A stretch of 45,947 nucleotides of DNA from an uncultured Methanobrevibacter sp. Its GTDB lineage: Archaea; Methanobacteriota; Methanobacteria; Methanobacteriales; Methanobacteriaceae. Position numbers and translations under genes: made by a program. Below, piece after piece: positions 44,901-45,947 of this stretch (positions are counted from its first letter, which is position 1; every line of letters starts with the position of its first letter). The notes under the pieces are model-generated. The model saw only the letters and a program-made list of their open reading frames with translations. It searched no databases and was not told the origin of the DNA. The stretch covers positions 1 through 45,947 of the forward strand of contig NZ_CAMJCX010000009.1 in NCBI RefSeq assembly GCF_946404245.1, written 5' to 3'.

Positions 44901-45947
44901 AGTTGCCTGCAGGCAATACGACACCCGGCAAGATTGCTTTGCCGTCAGTGAGGTTTTGTGTGTCAAATACATAATAAGTATCATTAATTTTGACAGTTAC
45001 ATTGCCGGTAGCATCTTCAGGAAGTGTTACGACAATTAATGTTTCATTTCCATAAGTTACATTGTCAACATCAATAATGATTTCAGGTGCAGCTTGGATT
45101 ACATAGAATACAGTGTAATTAGTTGCATTATGATATTTATTATCGCCCTCATAGAATAGGGTTACATTATACTTGCCGACAGGCAATTGTGGAAGTTCAA
45201 TTGATACAGTACCATTCTTAATTCTGCCGAAATATTCTTTTCCATCAACAATCGCTGAAACGACACCAGTAGTGTCATTTAAAAGGGTGATATTAATTAT
45301 TTCATTTTGAATGATAGTAATATTTGTAACATTTGCTGAAAGTGTAGTGTTATATTTATGTACTCTGAAATCAGCTTCACCCATAGCAGGTTCTAAAAGT
45401 TTACTACCTTCATAGAATGCGATTACTTTCTTAAGTCCTGCAGTCAAATTAGTTATGTTAAATGTAGCAGTTGCATTTTTAGCACCCATAGTTAATGTTA
45501 AATTATAAGCTTTATTATCAAGATATAGAGTTACATTACCGGGTACATTATATTTTTCATCCGGCGGAACGATTGTGACATTGATATAAATTGTATCATT
45601 CACCATAATGTCATACGCATTTACATCAACGAAAACTGCAGCAAAGTCTTTTTGAGGCAAACTATAATTGGTTGTATTGACTGAACTGTTATAGTTATGG
45701 TCATCATGATATGTTGTCTTTACAGTGTAATTTTTAGGAAGCAAATCATGAACCACTGTATAGCCAACACCGTCAACAATGATAACATCTACAGATCTAA
45801 AAATAACTGTTGGATCGCTTTCAATATAAAACTCAACGGTTGCTGTTCCGTTAGCATCACCATAGAATTTGTCATCCCACTCATCGAAAATTGTAACATT
45901 CATGGAAATATCATACCCAATATCATCGAAAGTGACTGTTGAATTGG
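32971..45947 (-). CDS. Giant adhesin-like surface protein with Ig-like repeats, 5' end outside the window
   Basis: The frame is open from the stop at 32971 to the right edge (at least 4,324 codons). The ATG at 45903 is not the start, because upstream codons continue the repeat pattern (NSTVTFDDIGYDIS). The protein is a string of about 50 Ig-like modules of 80-95 residues. Each has a pattern such as NITVTVP-DATGNVTIKI, DGKAVF, AGNYTV and YSGDDKY followed by a F-V-K linker. It is rich in Asn and Thr, with very many N-x-T/S glycosylation sites and almost no cysteine. The C-terminus has a Pro/Glu/Gly stalk (PNPVPEPEHGGQNGG), then STGNPI, a hydrophobic helix and RRLRKK, a membrane anchor. The signal peptide must lie outside. 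Such proteins in Methanobrevibacter are thought to mediate contact with other cells. Confidence 0.93.
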   Translation of the reverse strand, partial: NSTVTFDDIGYDISMNVTIFDEWDDKFYGDANGTATVEFYIESDPTVIFRSVDVIIVDGVGYTVVHDLLPKNYTVKTTYHDDHNYNSSVNTTNYSLPQKDFAAVFVDVNAYDIMVNDTIYINVTIVPPDEKYNVPGNVTLYLDNKAYNLTLTMGAKNATATFNITNLTAGLKKVIAFYEGSKLLEPAMGEADFRVHKYNTTLSANVTNITIIQNEIINITLLNDTTGVVSAIVDGKEYFGRIKNGTVSIELPQLPVGKYNVTLFYEGDNKYHNATNYTVFYVIQAAPEIIIDVDNVTYGNETLIVVTLPEDATGNVTVKINDTYYVFDTQNLTDGKAILPGVVLPAGNYTVEVTYNGNENYTVTTNSTKFTVYKAKPVLNITVEDIYYGEKANITVTVPDGVTGNITIKINGTDKNITLPIVDGKVNWTVGGLAVGNYVIIANYSGNENYTNATVTSGVNVLQIGTVLDVDVHDVPVWDTEYINITIKDAAGNVMTNATGNVTIDINGVEYTAEIRDGVARFNTSNLTVGHKVAWVFYDGDRNLTGSRLKAEFDVTQRVPKVNVTALNITVDQDGKITINIPKNATGHVVLSGNFTDNPISVYDFTDGVAEVTVKDLAVGNYSVHIKYYGDDLDNYTVAENDTTFSVAKINATVSIVADNVTYGNATTIVVTVPEGVTGNITLKLNDTTGRNITLPIEGGKVTWVVEGLAAGNYTVNATYNGNDDYNINDTESAKFKVKKADPGLEFIVSGTVHESATVQIKINDEIHGKVVNVTVDGVPYANVSVDDEFKTQVLNEIKPYTIIVEYGGNENFTSARVEQTFTPSKVFNYGFNVTAMNITVGEDEIITVEVPDNVDDVVIWVDGQEYRNNSFTNNKATFNITGLKEGIYTVTAQVNDTDFNHYNVTTLFTVNKTYPSINITVVNETSIYVNDTVKVIVTVPKDVTKNVTIEINGMQFTNSTVNGNATFYIPQITYGNKTVVATYPGDDKYRFNSTTANFTVNKRKSQVNVTVDAGLVGDDTVINVTIPSNAVGYVIVNVDGTNYTVNTTNGNGSITIKGLGNTTHTVNVTYIGDDQYLPSENSTTFGIPKANTTIAIAVQNITYGESANITVTVENDATGYITIRIDNIRNVTLPVINGTVNWIVDNLPADNYTVYANYSGDGKYNKNETSKGFEVSQISPEIKIIEVISTADKNATIIVEIDPRVSENITVNVNNKNYTAKPVNGIAVVTTDVLDYNDYTINASYAGDKNFTKGYDIYNFITNQTDDYLINITASDINVRDNTNITVNVPADATGKVIIELNGTNYTATISGGKAVLDNVSTLKEGVYNVTAYFGSDKYVNKTVETRFAVSKVDTPIAITVINETSILVNDTVKVIVTVPSDVTKNVTIEINGMQFTNSTVNGNATFYIPEITFGNKTVVATYPGDDKYRFNSTTANFTVNKRQSQVNVTVDAGLVGDDVVINVTIPANATGYVIVSVDGTNYTVNTTNGNGSVSIKGLGNTTHTVNVTYIGDDQYLPSENSTTFGIPKDNTTISIAVESIDYGQKANITVTVKDDATGYITIKINDTHEITLPVVNGTVNWIVEDLAAGNYTVYANYSGDDKYNGNKTNKTFEVRQISPEIKIIRVISTAGENATIIVEIDPRTTENITVHVDKDYSVKPVNGIAVVTTDVLDYGNYTVNASYAGDKNFTKDYDIYKFTTNQTDDYLINITASDIEVGDNTNITVNVPSDAIGKVIIELNGTNYTVTIADGKAVLNNVSTLEEGVYNVTAYFGDDKYANKTVETRFVVSKVDTPMKITVVNDTSIYVNDTVKVVVTVPSDVTENVTIEINGMKFTNATVNGNATFYIPQITYGNKTVVATYPGDDKYRFNSTTANFTVNKRDSFINVTATDGVVDGEVIINVTVPENAIGYVVVNVNGTNYTINLTNGDDRVVVKVSEAGLYNVTVTYVGDDQFLPSNNTTSFKVDKLPSSINVTVNDNGIIANGSDVYINITAPEDITGNVTVIVWDKNRDINTTYENVYVNGGKGQLHIASPKIGNYSVTAIYLENRKYLGNENYTSFEVYDTIKELDVSPQNITYGSDETVLVLIDGNHTGNTLTIIITNASGEVIRNESVKIDRYLRNRNISLANWNLKLDAGKYNVSAVYVEVDGAKTYTYEGSNSFVVYKAASTITIKEIRNVTVGDNVTIELEVSPNAATGNISVFVNGVEYKTTTDNPTITVPNLRADNYTVDAFYHGNKNYNESNATSSFRVDKLTVPLSIDVENMGDVVQINVTVGNNATGEILLDIEDNHYYANITNGVAQFNITGLKAGKHNVTARYVENDKYYGNTTKSSVTISKYQPEFTINGTDIDFGNAELITIETKDDITSLVEVEVNGRNYTTFIKNGKGNLTLNDLAAGDYNITLYFPANDKYESATANGSFKVSQIAPDINVVVQNITYGEVETITVYVNAEGNVTIEVGGYEFIEQPLVNGLVSVDVPYLNANNYTVNVTYNGNANYTRSNAKSNFTVYKADPIITFEVEDIFYGDVEHIIVHVNAEGNVTVTVDNRTVEEISLENGKVTLKASRWNVPDYNGNATVNVEGLDAGHYPVVAIFNGNENYNKATATVDFEVYKVNTTVSVEAAPSMKIGESQVINITVNNTNATGKVIVIVDGVNNTVPVTNGTANFTIDATTAGNHTIVVIYEGDNNLNGNWTSATFEVTKLDAPINMTISNSTVGGKQTITVEVPANATGQVLIDINGQPYYANVSDGKAILEIDTLPAGEYDVVATYLGDDTYLRNSTSDKFNVTKNNSTLEITPQNITCGESETITFTVPEDAIGNITVVVNNETHTVPVSGGTGTLTIPKLPAGNYTINATYNGDGKYKPVTSSAEFEVSKANDTDIKVIDQGNGTVVVTVPDDATGNVTIKIGDENYTAPVVNGTAVITLTNATPGTHEIEVVYSGDGNYTNATKLANVTIPKYDTPIEVSVSDIKVGDKAVVEVKLPENATGNVTIEINGKEYTTDKITDGVARFEVENLTYGNKTVAVKYSGDDNYVGNFTTGNFTVDKRESFVTVDVEPANVGEDVTVKVNVPENATGWVHVTIDNQTYAIKVTDGTGTAAIKGLASGNHTVDATYLGDDQYFNSTNGTTVEVSKVPASINVTVDDITVGENAVINIETPEDLCGNVTVTVDGKNYTVPVSGGKGTLVVSDLKPDNYTVDVAFDGCKKYEPASNSTTFEVSKVNTTESSIKVIDQGNRTVVVTVPDNATGNVTIKVGNETYTGPVVNGTAVITLTNTTPGTHDIEVIYSGDENHTAATTNSTVTIPKHPTPIKVTTENINVGDTTTITVEVPEDATGNVTIEIDGKKYTAEIKDGKATFNIENLTAGNKTVAVEYVGDNNYTGNHTTGNFTVSKVAPEITVKATNSTVGDKVVIEVTAPSDVTRPVLVDVGGKGYYVNITDGKGTLEIDDLTSGNYTVTAKYLGDDKYTPANATGNFKVDKVPSTVSVEVDDITVGDKAVITVKVPKDATGNVTVTVDGKDYNVSVADGKGTLVIPGLKAGNYTVDAKYNGDDKYESSSNSTEFEVSKKDIDDMKVIDQGNGTVVVVVGDNATGNVTIKVGNNTYTVPVENGTAVVDLSNETPGKHDIEVIYSGDDTHEGQTTDATVTIPKLDTPISVDVKDSKVGDTSVITVNVPDDATGNVTIEIDGKEYTAEIKDGKAVFEVPGLTAGNKTVAVDYVGDDNYTGNHTTAKFTVSKVPSTVSATVEDSKVGENVTVKVTVPEDATGQVLVDINGVGYYVNVTNGTGSVEIPRVPSGKYDVNVTYLGDDKYLPSSNTTSFNVDKLPSYVIPTARDIAVGDTEKITFELPEDATGTLTVIIDGEEFTVDLDTLGAIDADGNKFTVAVSDGKAVLTINDLPKGEYTVEVRYNGDDKYLPSTNSTKFTVSKTSTDMEITDNGDGTVKVDLPDDATGNVTIKVGNNTYTVPVVNGTAIVNLTNETPGKHDIEVIYSGDDKYGSQDKNSTVTIPKIDTPISVEVEDINVGDTAKITVNVPEDATGTVTIEINGKEYTAEIKDGKAVFEVPDLTAGDKTVAVKYAGDKNYVGNFTTGNFTVSKVPSTASATSKDIKVGKDEVITVTVPKDATGRVLVDINGVGYYADIVNGKAKVIIPELPSGKYTAKVTYEGDDKYLPSTTTTKFTVTKVSAPISATGDKIEQGEDATVVVNLPSDATGTVTITVDGKKYTAEVKDGKAVFVIPGLTPGDHDVTAVYSGDKKYDANDTITDIDVVYPDNPNPVPEPEHGGQNGGIDLAQHSTGNPIMVLLMILMVIGSTQLRRLRKK
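33130..37300 (-). repeat. Higher-order repeat B of the adhesin: four-module unit, about four copies
   Basis: Equivalent bases of the module beginning IDQGNGTVVV occur at 37277, 36236, 35204 and 34124, giving unit lengths of 1,041, 1,032 and 1,080 bases. Each unit holds four different Ig-like modules in fixed order: IDQGNGT type, TPISVDV type, VGY-YVN type and DDITVGD type. The longer third unit contains an insertion of about 16 residues around DTLGAIDADGNKF. The copies differ at many third positions, so they are older than repeat A. Confidence 0.75.
40300..43205 (-). repeat. Higher-order repeat A of the adhesin: five-module unit, two full copies and part of a third
   Basis: The module with VNETSIYVNDTVKV recurs exactly 1,320 and then 1,317 bases apart (equivalent bases 43141, 41821 and 40504). 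Five modules follow in fixed order before the unit restarts; the third copy covers about its first module closely. In the 120 bases at 42901-43020 and 41581-41700 I count four differences, so the copies are about 97 percent identical there. This points to recent duplication. Confidence 0.82.

Noticed and set aside
33000-45900. Regular repeats that could be mistaken for a CRISPR array or mobile repeats
   Set aside because: They keep a long protein frame, lack short identical repeats with unique spacers, and encode Ig-like modules.
45901-45903. ATG as the start of the adhesin gene
   Set aside because: Codons upstream in the same frame remain open to the window edge and continue the Ig-like repeat pattern, and no signal peptide follows the ATG.
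33000-45942. Many plus-strand open frames of 60-180 codons opposite the adhesin
   Set aside because: They are antisense shadows with repetitive, low-complexity translations and no Shine-Dalgarno sites.

Overview
This AT-rich window reads as the chromosome of a methanogenic archaeon of the order Methanobacteriales, most likely Methanobrevibacter. The evidence is: archaeal information-processing genes (Spt5, SecE, TFE, pelota, Cdc48, ATP-dependent DNA ligase); a methanogenesis marker 8 (DUF2099) gene; a HypC chaperone; a MraY-like/MurG-like pair suited to pseudomurein synthesis; archaeosine genes; and a giant Asn/Thr-rich adhesin-like surface protein. Ribosome binding sites are of the AGGTGAT/GGAG type and promoters are BRE/TATA. 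Genus and all functions are inferred from sequence alone. I saw no insertion sequence, prophage, CRISPR array, rRNA or replication origin.

Layout. 1-2.7 kb (minus strand): 5' end of spt5, secE, ftsZ and a stand-alone pyruvate-kinase C-domain protein. 2.7-6.9 kb (plus): a CofE-like protein, then a TFE / HD-domain / archaeosine-synthase-type cluster, a DUF59 Fe-S assembly protein, tRNA-Ile(GAT) and an ACT-domain regulator. 6.9-11.7 kb: hypC, an FAD-dependent disulfide oxidoreductase, the MurG-like/MraY-like pair and pelota. 11.7-16.7 kb (plus): an old-yellow-enzyme family protein, tyrA and cdc48. 16.8-18.3 kb (minus): a DnaQ/PolC-type exonuclease and methanogenesis marker 8. 18.4-24 kb: thiC overlapping the DNA ligase gene, a convergent queuosine-precursor-type transporter, a membrane-anchored OB-fold protein and a phosphohexomutase. 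24-28.8 kb (minus): a compact five-gene cluster (GlmU-like nucleotidyltransferase, gamma-carbonic-anhydrase-like protein, hisC, nrdG-like, ASCH-TPR fusion). 29-32.7 kb: rubredoxin (plus), then the minus operon DUF92 - apgM - second phosphohexomutase. 33-45.9 kb (minus): one open frame that runs off the right edge, at least 4,324 codons, encoding an Ig-like-repeat adhesin.

Themes. Two phosphohexomutases, a GlmU-like enzyme and the MraY/MurG-like pair could together supply amino-sugar nucleotides and lipid intermediates for the cell wall. The archaeosine-synthase-type gene and the YhhQ-type transporter could be linked through 7-deazaguanine metabolism. The most unusual signals are the two higher-order repeat architectures inside the adhesin, perfect palindromes placed at predicted transcription starts (tRNA-Ile, cdc48, rubredoxin), hairpins built onto stop codons with T-runs after most of them (ftsZ, cdc48, rubredoxin, second phosphohexomutase, adhesin), and a long hairpin-rich leader before spt5. 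No convincing wholly new multi-gene system was found.
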